A stretch of DNA of 64,000 nucleotides from assembly GCF_900496995.4 (NCBI RefSeq), contig NC_044004.1, forward strand, positions 55,954,224 to 56,018,223. The letters run 5' to 3'. The notes below the pieces were generated by a model. The model did not search any database, was not told where the DNA came from, and was given only the letters and a program-made list of their open reading frames with translations. The translations under genes and the position numbers were made by a program. This document shows positions 14,001-27,300 of this stretch, piece after piece. This DNA comes from Aquila chrysaetos chrysaetos. Lineage: Eukaryota > Chordata > Aves > Accipitriformes > Accipitridae. Position 1 is the stretch's first letter; the number at the start of each line of letters is the position of its first letter.

Positions 14001-16899
14001 AGACTTTGCATGCATAATTATGCTCTTGAGAGGATCAATCTTTGGATTTGCTAGAAAGACCCATTAGCATGCATAAAGCAGTTTTCTAAGAGGAAAGAAA
14101 AATCAAATTCCACGTGTTAGGAGAAAGAACTCATGGGGTTTTTAATTTTTACTTTTGCCACTTTCAGACAAAATTTCAAGTTCATGTTTATTAGGAATTT
14201 AACTAAAAGGGGATACCTGCATGTGAATTTAATCTTTTGATAGGTCTGGTTTGCTGCCAAGAAAAATACCAAAACCAGCCTATAATTTTATTTTCTCATA
14301 TATAAACACTAAAGTGAAAAAAAGGAAAAATATCTGTTATCTTTGCCTCCTTAGAGCTCTCAAACTTCGTTTGAAAGTCCAAAATCTCTGAGCACTTAAT
14401 AATAATAATGGTGGTGATATGTAAAGGGTTGGACAAGTTTCATACAAAACCATCTCATGCTAGCTGCTGATCCCTTTGAGGCTCTTTGCGTGGCTTCATC
14501 AGAGTGACTTATGCCAGCAGTACAAGAGTGGATCATTTACAAAGCTTGTATAGATGATGTATTCAGAAAGTGTTTTGTGTTCTGGTTGATAAACGTTGAT
14601 TGTATGCAAAATGGCATACAGCAACTCATCATACATCTTCCTTGCAAGGTAGTTATAGCCATTCAGGTAGGAAGACCATTTATCTGGATATTTCTAAGCT
14701 ACTCTTACAAGCATTTTAAGCACTTTATTTAAGAAATGAGCAAGGTACTATTTGTCCAATTGTTATAAAAATTAATAAAAGATGCAAATCTAGTCATCTG
14801 CATGAAGAAAATGGGAAGCTAGGAAAGGCTGTTTCTAATCCAAATCCCCGTGCCAACTCCCTGTGCAGCAGCGAGGAAATTATTTTCTCTGTTCTCAGCC
14901 CCAGTTTTCCCCCTCAAGTGCTAATGCTAATTATACCTGCTTCACTGAGGTTTTGTAACAAACAGCCTGCGTGTGAAAACTACTTTGATGCAAGCAAGCG
15001 CCAAGTTTTAGTAATAAACATATGGTGAATGACATTTTGTCTGGATTTATGCAGTAGAAGAGTTTATTTAAATCAGATTTGGAAACCGATAGCGAGTCAC
15101 AGAAACACTGCGCTGTTTCTCAATCAATAAATAAATACTTGCTTGTACCCCTTGCTCTAAATACCCAAAAGCCTGGCTCTGCTCCAGGCGTTAGGCAGAC
15201 GACGTGCTCAGATTTTTTGCCCTTAGCTTCAGTTTTTCGAGCTCATCGTCCTCCCCATCTACGCATGGGTTTAAGGGGAGAGGGGGCAGGCGGGAAAGTG
15301 GTGGGACCATCCAGGGCAGCGTTCCAGCACCCGTGAGCCAGGGGAACACCCTCGCACAGGGAGCATTTTACAGGCAAAGAGCACCTAGAGAGGAAGATGG
15401 ACTCAATCTAGATCCAGCCATCCCTAAAACTAGGCAGAGATGGAAATATGTTTTTTTTAACTTTTTCCAGTAGCCAGGCTACTCTGGCCAGAAACACCCC
15501 GAAATAACATCATACCTGGTATCTGTAATCCAGAACTTCAAACTACTATATGGATTACATTAGTGCACTTCAAGACTCTTTATCTTAAAAGGCAGTCACT
15601 GACTTGGTCAATTTACAGTCTTGAATTATTTACTAATGCCTATTCGTCAAAGTAGTAGAAGGAGGAGGAAAGGAGATTAAATCCTGACACAGACATAACT
15701 CTGCATTGACCCTGTGCAAAATGGTAAGTGCACAGAGGTTTTCAGCAGTGCGAAGAGCTCAGCCCCCAAATGCTTTGTTTTAATTGCAAGCCTCCAAAGC
15801 GGCGAACCAGTTTTCTTTCATTCTTTGCTCTGGAAACTGATTTTTCATTTTGAAAGTATTTGAGCCAGGCTGACTTTGTGGCTGAGATCTCAGCCCTGCG
15901 AGGACCCAGTTGCCTCTCATGAGACCGGGAGCCCCCTGCCCTGTGCGCACACCCTCCCGCAACTGCAAACCCTTGCAAACGCTTTCCTGACGGCTTCGCA
16001 GGCACACTGTAAACACTCAGCAGAAATTGCTTTCGTTCTTTTGTTAATATTTAATGTAAAATTTTAATCTTGAAAGAGAAGGACCTTTTGATTCAGAGGC
16101 AAAACTAAAACGATTTTCGTATTAAGGCTCTCAATTACTTCTTCCCAAATAAGTGTTTCCATATGGACAACTGTATGACAAGTAGGATAGAGCTGTTTCT
16201 GCTTCCTTCAGATGCAGCTGCTGACAATTTTCATAATACAGGATGGATTCCTTCACTTCAGCCCCAGATTAACTTTCCAAGATACGTGCATTTTATTTCC
16301 CCCCCAATCTTAAATTACCAACACCACAATCCCACTGGAGAAATGAGAAAGCAAGGTTATAAAAATGTTTAATTTTCCTAATAGTTTTAATTACCATGTA
16401 TTTTTAAAAAACTGTGATTTCTCACGTCACTGTGGGATAGCTGTTCTAATTTGAGTGGTGACAATGTACGTGGGTATGGAATTAAATTTAAATCTTTCAT
16501 GGTTACTAACAGCTATCGTTAGGCTCTTCTAGCAAAGAGCCCTGTATGATCTCCAGTGGGAGACCTGCTCCTCCACTTCTTCTACCCCTTATTTTCTTCT
16601 CTGGCACCACACAAGAGAATGATGGCTAGGTGTAAGGCTTAGAGTAGCAAGTCGAGTAACCCGTTGTCTCTTCTGTCGGGGATGTCAGTCTCCTAGAGAA
16701 GCTGAGGCAGATCCCAGCACTAGACTGACTTCCCTCCTGACACAGCTAAGACAGACCCAATACTACTTGTCACTGAACTCATTTTATTTTCTTATTCCCT
16801 TCACAAGCCTTTGCAATTTAGTGGGATGCTTTGTTTGCCAGCAGTGACAGCTGAACAGGTCTGTCCTCAGGATCCTCCGATGGCTGGCTTCCTCAATAT
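8011..16899. other. Intergenic DNA, no gene recognised
   Basis: Alternating AT-rich and GC-rich patches. GC-rich patches lie at about 8875-8960 and 11400-11690. AT-rich stretches such as 10380-10720, with an ATTTGCAT octamer near 10710, look like they could be conserved non-coding DNA, but this cannot be judged from one sequence. No coding exon was recognised. Confidence 0.65.
12443..12466. other. Perfect inverted repeat, 10-bp stem with 4-nt loop
   Basis: CTATCACCAG, ATTA, CTGGTGATAG form an uninterrupted stem-loop. The flanks do not extend the pairing, and no transposon or RNA gene is evident around it. Confidence 0.65.
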
Positions 16900-18400
16900 G
16901 TGCAGTCTTGTTTTTCCTTCCTTTTCTCTAGCAAAATGGTAAAAAGTGACAGCAATACTCTGAATCCCTCCAGTAACACAAAACAACACTGGAGTTTATC
17001 TGTGTGGAGAAGATCACTGAAATTTCTGTTTCCATTTCAGGTGCCCGGCCAGTGCATTGGGCATCTTCAGCATCTATGCTTGGAAACCACTTTCAGACCC
17101 CGAAGGATTTTCTCATATGTGAATTTTGTGATCAAGTCTGTGTTAAATGGCCACCAACTGTACTTACTTTTTATGATGTTGTCTGAGGGGACAGATGCCT
17201 CGAGATCTCGTAATCTCATAGCTTTGCCAGACTCAACATTGCTCATTAAAAATCCACAGGAGCTTCCACATCTTCTTGGGCACCCTTATGGATCTTCTGG
17301 TCCACAACACACCGTGTTATCCACCACTCCTTGAAAAACAAACCTAAAAACGAGGGAAGAAAGACATCAACATTTTCAGCATTTCTTGGGGTTTGCTTTT
17401 ACATATCCCTTATTTTATGTACTTTTGGGGATCAAAAGCCAGGTTGCTTAGTAGGGTCTAGCTGTTTCCCAGGCATTGCCTCATCCCTTGGAGGGTACCT
17501 GTGCTCCCAGGCTTTCCCCTTTCACCACCCTGCACAAGATAACCCTGATGCTTTGCTCTGGGGCCTCTCTTTCCATGGCTAGCTTTTCCTATCTCAAAAT
17601 TTAAATGGCATCTCAGTGCCTGAACCTGACCAGTTCTTCTAGCTAGGCTCTGGAAACCACAGTCACACACACATCATCCTTGGACCTCTTTATCTGGCCG
17701 TGGGACTTCTCTTGATTAAAAGATTAGAGCGCCACACGGTGAGCCTGACCCAGCCATGCTGTGGGCCTTTTTGGTGTTTTTCTTCTGTGCCTCATTCTTC
17801 AGCCCTGTTATCTGTGGTTTGAGGCATGCAGACACAAGAGTTGGCTTCATGGCGTTACTCAGGATGGGACATATCCTGGAGGACACTTCTCCTATCAGAC
17901 AGAGAAGGGGAATCAAACCACCAGCAGCGTCCACCACAAAGGCCCTTCTCTGGGTTTCATGAGTCTCAGCCAGGAGCAGGTGGTTTAGGCAAGTTTGTCG
18001 CTACCCAACGTGCCAAAATTTGAAACCCCCAGTGATTGCAGAAGGGACCTGAGAGTACCAAAGGTCTGGGCTGTAGAAGTAGAAGGATCTCCCTTAAGAA
18101 AAGTCGTGCTAACAAAACAGCCTTGCTCCTTACCTACTGCAGCCTGAATGAGAACACCAAACAGCTTTCCTTTCATGGGCAGGACGATCACACTGCCATG
18201 CCTCCTTTTTTGGTCTGGTCTTGACATTTATGAATGCACCCAAGCCTACGGGGGCAATTGGGATCATCCCAAAGCACAGAGCAGGCAGTCCCATGCACAG
18301 CGTGCACCAGCAGCCCAGCTCTTGGGCACGCAGCTGAATAACCTTTCTAGGCATAGAAGACTAACACGGAAAAATAAAAGCCAAAAACCAAGATAAGCAG
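16900..18400. other. Unrecognised interval with overlapping ORFs on both strands
   Basis: Many 60-144-codon ORFs overlap here, including a plus-strand ORF of 144 codons at 16900-17334 and minus-strand ORFs at 17716-17937, 17985-18227 and 18130-18354 in differing frames. An acceptor-like pyrimidine tract with CAG ends near 17040. I recognise no protein family, no retroviral motif and no LTR pair. It may be an old, decayed retroelement or pseudogene, or chance. Confidence 0.25.
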
Positions 18401-18826
18401 CAAAATAACAGAATAAATTACTATGTAATATAAACACATCCATAAATTACAGGGATAATGCTTTTTAAATTATCACTTCATAGCTGATCTATTTCTGCAT
18501 TAGAGACAATATTTTATAATCTATATGAATTGTGCTGCTTAACAGATGCTACCTTTTCTAATTCCCCATCAGAAAACTAAAATGCTGATCCAGATGACAC
18601 AGCTGGTTAACATAAGTATTGTATTTGCAGATTTCCAAGAAAACTGTCAGGAGGAATTGAAAAAATGTTTGGTTTATTATTTATAAGAAACGCTAGCTTT
18701 CCAATGCCAGCTAATTCACTTAAGATGCTATACCAATGTGCTAGGTTCAGCTGAGCAAGGGATTTCCAGTTTTGCACAATTATGGCTTTGGCAGCTAATA
18801 CTGCTTGCAGCAGGGTTTTTTCCTTG

Positions 18827-18852
18827 TTTTTTTTTTTTTTTGTTTTTTTTTT
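18827..18852. repeat. Interrupted poly-T run
   Basis: T homopolymer with a single G interruption (reads as poly-A on the minus strand); no retrocopy recognised on the minus strand. Confidence 0.9.
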
Positions 18853-19566
18853 ATGCAAGTTAGCTAAATCCCTGGGTTTCTTCGTATGCCCTGGAATATT
18901 AATCTGCAGGTTTCAAGGCAAATTTGTTTTCTTTTCAATCATACTAACTCTCTCTTGAACACAAACCCAGGAATATTTAACTGCTTGGAAACGCCTAGAT
19001 CACACTGCTGGATATGTGTGTGTGGTCTGTCCTGCATGGCGAGACCTGCGTGACCAGATGATCACAGATAGGAGGATGAGGAAGAGAGAGGATGGGGGGA
19101 GGATGAAGGCAGCGGGAGAAGAGGTGTTGGGTTTGCAGTGCCTGTGATGGCGTGGAAACCCTTCAAACCATATCCCGTAGTGGCACAGCTGAAGCGAGGG
19201 CAACCTCGCCCGTGCTGCCGGGCAATGGGAAAAGAGGGAGCCTGGAAGGTGAGAAGTGACATTTTCTTGTGTCGAACACTGCAGAAGGCTCGGCCATGAG
19301 CACATTTTTAATACCTAATGGAAGACAAGTAATTAGTAACAACATAAATATTGTTATTTTCAGCCCTCCAAGATTTTCCGCTGTGGAAAGGGTAACTGCT
19401 GGTGTCAAAGATTGGAGGGATTTTCTGCTCTTTGCTGCTCCATCTCCAGCTGAAAAACCTAAGCACCGATTTTCATTTCTCTCCGCTAACACCTTTCTTC
19501 TCTGAAAAGACAAAGGCTGATGGAGAAGTAACGATCTAATACTTCCCAATGGACTTTCTTCTGAAG

Positions 19567-19583
19567 AAAAAAAAAAAAAAAAA
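19567..19583. repeat. Poly-A run of 17
   Basis: An A homopolymer in intergenic DNA with no recognisable retrocopy before it. Confidence 0.9.
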
Positions 19584-22500
19584 GAACAAGGAAATACCCT
19601 TAATTTTCAAACGCAGGCTGACTTTTTTTTCCTCTTCATATTTTATTCATTGCACAGCACTCAGAAGCTTCACTTTCGGCTTCACCTCGGGCTGTCTGGG
19701 TGGCGGCACATCTCCCGGCGGCACGGACCCAGTGGCTGCAGGGAGGAGAGGCTGGCACAAGGAGAGATCAGAGATGGAGACGCTGCTGTTACGAACCAAA
19801 CGGGTGAACTGAAGGCAGCGGATTCCCCTTCCCATGCAGAGGGGTGGGGAGGATGTCTTAGGGCTACAGGCTGGCAGATGTCACGGCTCCTCCACGTTCC
19901 TGCAGGGAAACGCGCCCAGGGAAAACTTTGAGACAGTTGATAGGAAACATCGGCTTCATGCACCTGCGCGCCCAGACATCCCTGGTGATCACTAAAACGA
20001 GAGCAGGTATTTACATGAACTGTGGTCAGAACTTTTGGGATTCAATTAATCCCTGTGCAGACCAGTTTATACAGCCATTAGGAGGCATCAGGCCTCAGAG
20101 GCACCAGAGGCAGCCGGGTACCAGCTCCCAGTCTGCCTCCGAAGCCAGTGTGGAGGCAGAAGTGGAAACGGGCACCACCAACACATCCCTAAGGTGCGCC
20201 GGCTCCCAAAGCCGCGGTGTGGCATAGCTTTTCCACAGCTCCCTGCTAAAGAAATGGACTGCTTCCACAAGAGCTACCAGGCGTGGGGGGGTGGAAAAAG
20301 CTCCGTTAGCCCCAGAAACCTTGTGAAGGGCTGGCTGTGCTCCCTGGCAGAGGGGCAGGGAGCAGACGCTGTCCCACAGAAAGCACCTCAGGAGCGCACG
20401 TTCTCCCCGCATCCACCAGCCGCTTGGGCCGACGTGACCGCGTGCGCGAGTGCTGCGAGCAGTCGCCGGGGCTCCGTCTCACCAGAGGTTGGATGAAATT
20501 AATTAAACCTTAGGTATTTCTCTGGTTACTACATTAGGCCATCGCCAGCCAAAGGGAGGAGCCAGGAGAAGCAAGCGCGGCATGACGGGAGCCAGGGAGC
20601 CAAAAAAACCTGCATAAATTTTCGCGGCAATTAACTCTGTCTGGGAAAGGCCGCAGCAGTGCGGCTGCGGGCGTCCTAACGAAGCACTGCTTTCTTATTA
20701 ATAATTCACAGATTTCACCAGTGTGAGGTCTTAGCTGCTCAACAGCTAAATGAAATCAGCTCCCTCCTGGATGTCCCAGCCAGGGAGGGTGCGGGGGGGA
20801 CCAGGGCTGTGGAGGGGCCCGGGGCAGAGCCGATGGGCAGACACACGGCTGGTCTACGTGGCGGGGACTCCTGAGGAGAGACAGGGGAGCTTGCAGGAGG
20901 AGCACGTTAAGGACACATGCCTTCCCTGCCTCCAGGCATCTGTTCCTAATTCGTCCCCCAAGAGGCTGCCCTGCTGCTGCAGGGTTTGCCGGGCCACCCG
21001 CCTCTGCCCGAAGAGCCACATCGCAAAGCTTTGCTTCCATTTGAAACCATCTCCTGCCCTTCAGGCTGTCAAAAAAACAAAACCAAGCACCACACCACCC
21101 CACCCCACCCCCAAAACCTCCAAAACCTGAAACAAAGCAAAAAAAACCCCAACACACCAGGAGGAAAAAACCTGCCGGCAGCTGGCCACTGCGCAACTGC
21201 TTTGAACAATGCCAGGGCAATGGGCTCAAGGAGAGGATGCAGAGCTCAGCCAGCCAAATTTGCAAGCCAGAGCAGTAAGCAGGGGAAACACCCATGGCCC
21301 TGTTTTGTGTATCGTTTGCTTGATTTTTTCGTTGGGCTGAGGCAGCCTACTGAGGGACCTTGAGCCAGAAAGAAAAGTGAATAAAACCAGTCACGGACGA
21401 CTTGCTGCAGGGAGCCTAAACTGACTGAAATTGTGGATCGGATAAGAGGCCAGAAAGCTTTATTAATTAATTGACTGGCAGCAGGAACCACATCAGGCAG
21501 CACCAGCCCCTGCCTGTATCCGCTGCCGGCTCCCTCCTGCTGGCCACACTGGCCAAGGGTGCACGGGGAGGAGGGAAAAGGAGCGTCCTTGCCAGTGCAC
21601 GTGTCTGCCACTGCTTCCCCGCGCCTCACGCTCCCGTTATCGAGGCCTGCGTCCCCCACCCAGAGGCAACCCAGGTGCCTTCGTATTTGTTTTTAATGAA
21701 GGATATGACTGTACAGTCCATCAGCACGTGAATGCAAAGACAGCCTGGAAGTTCAAAAACGAGCTTTTATGATATGGTCATCATAAAAGCAAACATCTCT
21801 ACCGGTGCCTGCTCTGTGCACCGCACCGTGCTTCCCCAGGCATCGTGGCAGCAGCCGCCTGTCCTGCCGTACAGCCAGCACCAGCCCCAAAAAACTCCTT
21901 TTGCCCCCATGGGGTTGGGGCAGACACACCACCACAACCATGCAGACGTCCCCCTAAAAGCACGGCAGCAAGACCCCCAATGCTGGCAGATTTTGGGTCA
22001 TCTCAGCGGTGCAAATGGTGGAGAGCAAGCACTGCCACCAGCCAAACCCTGAGCCAGCCAGGCTTCGACGAGTCACTACCAATAACTTGCAATCTCCCTG
22101 GAAACACACTGGTGGGCTTTGCAAAGAGTGGGACCCAGATTTACAGTGATGACGGGCCTTTTCATTCATTTATTTATTTGTCTTCACCTCCCTCCCCAGT
22201 TCTGTGTCCAAACAGTCCTGGGTTGTAATTAGCAGTGCGCTGCTTTCCCACCACTTACAAAAGCGCAGGGGAAACCGGAACGCACTGGGCAGGGAAACAC
22301 AAGCGGGATTACATACCAACATAAATCATTCCGAGGGTGTAGGACCGGGAACAGTTTTATTTTTCACATTTCACTCAGTATTTAAAAAGCACAACCACCT
22401 CCAGGCTCCAAAAGACACCTCATCTCCTCCATTGTGAAATAGAAACCAGGGTGGTGTGTGGTTCCCATCCTCCAGCCTCCCTCCCTCCCACCAAATTCCT

Positions 22501-22687
22501 CCCTGCCCCCTTGGATGCCACCAGCTACAGCTCAGCCCTGGCCCCACATGCCCCGCGCTTGGCCGTGCGCCTCAGATCGACCTGGAGACCAGACCCAGCA
22601 CAGAAGCCGGTGGTCCTGCACGGGGCACCTGCCAACGGAGGATGTCTCCAATGGCCTTATACCATCTGAATAATTCCTGTTGCCAGC

Positions 22688-22713
22688 CTCTCTCTCTCTC
22701 TCTCTCTCTCTCT
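22688..22713. repeat. (CT)13 microsatellite
   Basis: An uninterrupted CT dinucleotide repeat in intergenic DNA. Confidence 0.95.
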
Positions 22714-24374
22714 GTGATTTTTCATCTGCAAAATTGGTGTGCCTGGCCCCTCTTTCCTCTCCCAGCTTTTCCAGAGAGCAGCTGCCCGTTGCAGGGCTGC
22801 CCCACATTCTTCCTTCCTCCCTCTCTGCCTTTGCTTCTAGGTTTGTTATGTATTAGCCGCAATGGCTTCTGGAAGTTTTGCAGCATTGTATTTCTTGTCC
22901 CTTGCCCTTTTTTCCTCCCCATGCCTCATACCTCAAATATAAGCTATTTGTCCTTTTTCAGGAAATCTGATATTAGGAAGGTTTCGGCTGCTCCAGGAGG
23001 CCGGGAAGCTCTGGGAGGCAGGTTGGGCAGGAGCTGTGACCTCTGCCGTACTCCCTTCTCTTCCTCCTCCTGCTGTGAGGCCGAGGGGGACCCTCACCTC
23101 TCACCCTCTCCCTCTGCGCTCCAGCTCCATCTCATCCCACGGCACCTCCCACAGCTTGCAGAGACACACGTGTGGCTCCCGCTCAGCTGCCTTGCCAGCT
23201 CCAAAACCTGAAGGGACTTTTTTGTTGGTGGAGGTTGGACCCTGATATCCTGCCCCACGCTGCGGGGAGCCTCACACTGAAATCGGTTGGCGGGGTTGGG
23301 GGGAGCCCAGAAGCTGCATGCATGGAGGAGAGGGGTCTCACCAACCAGTCCAGAATGATGTTTTTCTACATTTATGATTTATAGCATTGGGAACAAAAGG
23401 TGCCGGTTATTTTCCTAATTCTCTTTGAGACCAAAGTCTCTTTGGGACTGCTGGAGCGGACCGACGGGGCAGGGCGGGTGCGTGGTCCTCACGTGGCTCT
23501 CCCCGGCATGGCACAGCTGGGACCGGAGCCGGGAAAGCCCAGGCTGCTGCAGGGAGCTGGGGGCACCACGGCCTCACGTCCTACTGCTCCAACACCCCCC
23601 AGCTCAGCGTGGAGGCTGTGCGGATGGGCAGGCGGCACAGAAAAGCTCTCACCTCCTGCAAGCAAACGCCACCCCCGTGCTCGGGAGGGACAAGCGTCAC
23701 GGGGACCGTGGGGTGGCCGGCGTGTGACCCTCCCGTCTCTCCTCAGCGGGATGCTACCTCACGCAGACTGATGGACGCATGCACAGCAACTGCTGCGACT
23801 TCACACGCATCGCTGCATTTCACACCACAGCTCTCACCGAAAGGTGCAGGCAAAGGACTGGCAAACACAGCTTTCCTTAGCCTGTAATACTCCCATGCCT
23901 GACTCTTATTAGATTCCTACGCTAAACCCAGGAGGGTGTCTGGGGCTCTTGCATGTAATTACAAGGCTGATAATTCTATCAGGTGTAATCTCATCCTACC
24001 TCAGATAAGCATTGGAACAGCTACATTGCTTTAAGGGAGGAGGAATCCAGCCACATCAAGTAATGAAAACGCTGCAAATCCCGCCCAACACTTGTAAGAT
24101 AAATACAGTCCAGCCTCTTAGCAGCTGCAGCGCAGGGTCCCAGCGCCAGACTGCACGTCCTGGGGAGCACCTGGGGCGCTGGGGAAGGCAAAAATCAGAA
24201 ACCTGTAATTAAGGCGACCACCGGTTCAGGGGGTTCACCCACCAGCGCAAACGCTTTCTCTTCTGGTGAGCCCCAACGGCAGGTTTCTAGTGTCGGCAGG
24301 GACCTTGCGCGCACCTCAGCGGTTAACGCCCATGCGATTTTGGGCATCACAGGCCGTATTTAGAAAGCCCCACC

Positions 24375-24388
24375 GTCACCATGGCAAC
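24375..24388. promoter_or_regulatory. Canonical RFX X-box (GTCACCATGGCAAC)
   Basis: The 14-mer fits the RFX-family consensus GTNRCC-N2-RGYAAC at every position, with both half-sites. It sits in a CpG-rich patch (24260-24500), with a CCAAT at 24498-24502 about 110 bp away. X-boxes occur in promoters of ciliary and MHC class II genes and in enhancers. No such gene is recognised adjacent, so binding is predicted but function is inferred. Confidence 0.45.
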
Positions 24389-27300
24389 AGGTTTCGCTTA
24401 CACATAGCGATGCACAGGCACCTGGGCTCCAAACCTGCGCATGGAGAAAAGCGGCGACGCCGTGAGCTCCTCACCGTGGGGTTGCGTCGCTGCTCGCCAA
24501 TAGTTCACCCCTTCTGGATATTTTTGCTGGACATTCGAATGACTCACCTGGCATGGAAATGGAGAAGAAAGGAATTCCCATTCTCTCTCTCTTCCCAGGA
24601 GGTGCAGTTCAGTTCAGAGGAGGTGTCCGTAGAGACCTGCTGGAAGGATGTACCTTGCAAGACTCGGTCGCTCTGAGCTGCTCTCTGCGAAACTGCAGCT
24701 TTCCAGGAGGGAAAGGGGAGAGGGCTGCGGGAGGCGGCAGGCAGCCGTGCAGCCACAAACCACCCCACACATCGCTAGGGATGGCAGCAGATTTTGAAGA
24801 GGACGAGGTCCTCACCGATGGCCTGGGAGGCTGGGGCATCAGCAGGAGACTTTGGATGGGGTGGAAGAGAGCAGGGCTGAATTTAAAACACGACTTATAT
24901 CTCTTAAACAAATTATTCCCTGTGTCGAACATCACTCCTGACTGCCAGTGCCACGCTGCGTAACATGAAGTAGCTTTACAGGATGGAAAGAGAGGTCACA
25001 CGTATTTCATGCTGGGTTTTTTCCCCTTGTTTTCTTTGCATTGAGGAGGACTCGTGTCCTGCCAGGGAGCCTGCGGGAAAGGAGGGAAGGCAGGAGAGCT
25101 CCCTAGGGAAGCGACGAGGCGTGCTGCTGGCTCAAGGAAGGGGCCATGTCCAACAGCAACACTCAGCTTCCCACCAAGCTTTTAATCTGTAATTTTGAAG
25201 CCATTGCACCCCACAGTCCCCGGCAGCCGTTACAGGTGTATCTGCTGCAATCCACTGATGGAGCAGCAGCTTGCCTATAACTGGGCAAGCCCACCCCGCA
25301 AGAGCCGTGCCAAAGGGTTTAGTACCCAAGCCAATCACAAAACCCCAGGGTTTTATTCTAACAACATACAAATGCTCACACGAGCATAACTTAATTTAAT
25401 TTTCAGTGCTCAGCAGAATATATTTTTCATTGCACCTCAGCTGTGGCCCAGAGATAAATGATGTGTTTAGTCTTTTGACAATTTTGCTAAAGCTTCGTTC
25501 CCAGCTGATCTCTTTCAAGCGATCCGTATTTCAGGGATTTTTATCCTTAATTAATCTTGGCGATAATAAGAAAAAAAGTAAAATGGAGTTTTGGAAAAAA
25601 ATGTATTTTCTACTATTAAAATCATACTTTCTCCCATTCCTCTCTCCTTTCCCTCCATTCCCCCAGCCTTGGCCTTTCCCTGCCCTTGCAAACAGGCAAT
25701 ACCCCAGATCTCTCTAGTATATGTGATACTGCAGGAGACTGGAAATATTTCTGAGCCAGGAAATAATGACAGTTATTCCATTAGATACAAAGGTTTTCCT
25801 CCACAAGCTTCACTAAAGAAGCATTACACAGTTAATAATATTACCTAAAACTCCCTACCAGCTCTAAATGGCCCAGATATCCTTTTGTCCTGTTGCTCCA
25901 GGCTGTATCGCTCTCTTCTCCTAAGAATGCTTTGGCAAAGTGTGCCGAACTGCATAGGATATATTCACCATAATAAACGTGCTCTTGTCATCCTAATGTA
26001 AATCCCAGCAACTGACCAGGCAGCCCTGCCGGACTCCTGCAGGTCCGGGTTTTCTGCAAATACGTGCAGCGTGCTCCGAGCAGGCGAGCCCCCAGCCCGG
26101 CTCCTGGCTTCAGCTCCTCCGTAGCCCATGCCCACCTATACAGAGTCATCTCTAGCCTATTGCTTCAGCTGAAGGAAGTGGGGTATTGGACAGGCAAGGC
26201 TGCCAGGCCAGGAACAGCAAGAAAAATAACAATAAGATTACCCAGACACGTGCTTTTCAGCTCAAAAGGGCTGTTTGCTGGGCTGTGCTCTGGTTGCTGA
26301 GAAATTTTGGCTTAGTGAGCCCCAGCTATCCCTCCTGGCCCTGGTTCCCGCAGACACGGTGCCGTGGGGTTTGCACCTACCGGTGCCACCAGCGGGGACG
26401 GGCTGCAGCTGCTATCGGTGCTGGTGCTTGTGTTCCCCGGCTGAGAGGTTTTTGCTGCTGGTTTTAAGCCGTCGCTGGGTCCCCTCTGTGCTTCAGCTTT
26501 CCCAGAGAGGGGGTAGAAAGTCCCTCTGTCCTTCTAGGAAAGGGCAGTGAAGAAACCCAGAGGAAGGGCTAGATTAGGCATGTGGACACAGGAAGGGGGG
26601 AAAAAGGCAGACGTGGCAGCATCCCACTTTTGTATCTTGTCTCTTGATGCCTGTGATATAACGAGGCAGGTCCAATCTAAAATGCTGGAAAAAGATCATA
26701 TTCTCTCCCCCAAACACCCATGATAGTTAACATACATATCTATATCTATGTATCTATCTCCTTGCAGGCAGAGCCTGGGCTGATGCTACATTCACACTGC
26801 TGATGAAGCCGTGAGGAGCTGGGAGAAATTTCAACACGCTAGATACAAAGGTTAAGTGGCGTTAACTGTGTTTAGAAACAGCAATAAAAGCACAACCCAT
26901 AGGAAGAGGAAAAAGATGAAGTATTTCCATAGATAGTTTTACCTAAACCTTCATGCTCTAGGACTAGCACAGGAGCAAAGATGTCAAAGACCAGCCCAGC
27001 AAGAAATCCCGGGTGGTGCAGAGTAACTGTGCGCTCTATAACTACTGCGTGGATATCTTTATCTTAATGGCTATCTATATCTTAATAGAATAATTTACTG
27101 TAGATCCCATAGCACATATTTTCACTCATTATGGAAGACTGCCACAGAGGTACTCGTTCACAAGGCTCTGGAGTTTTGGAGAAGCCACATGATTGATGGC
27201 TTAGATGGTTTAACAGAAAACGCATCATTTAGGATCCGCCAGCCCAGCCGCTCCGGGAACCGTGGCCGGGAAGCTGGGTTGAATCAGGACTGCGATCACA

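Noticed and set aside
20756-21295. 179-codon minus-strand ORF
   Set aside because: It crosses an A/C-rich low-complexity stretch that reads as Phe/Gly-rich peptide on the minus strand; no family resemblance.
22456-23211. 251-codon plus-strand ORF, the longest in the window
   Set aside because: It reads through the (CT)13 microsatellite as Leu-Ser repeats and continues in proline- and serine-rich composition-driven sequence, with no domain and no partner exons.
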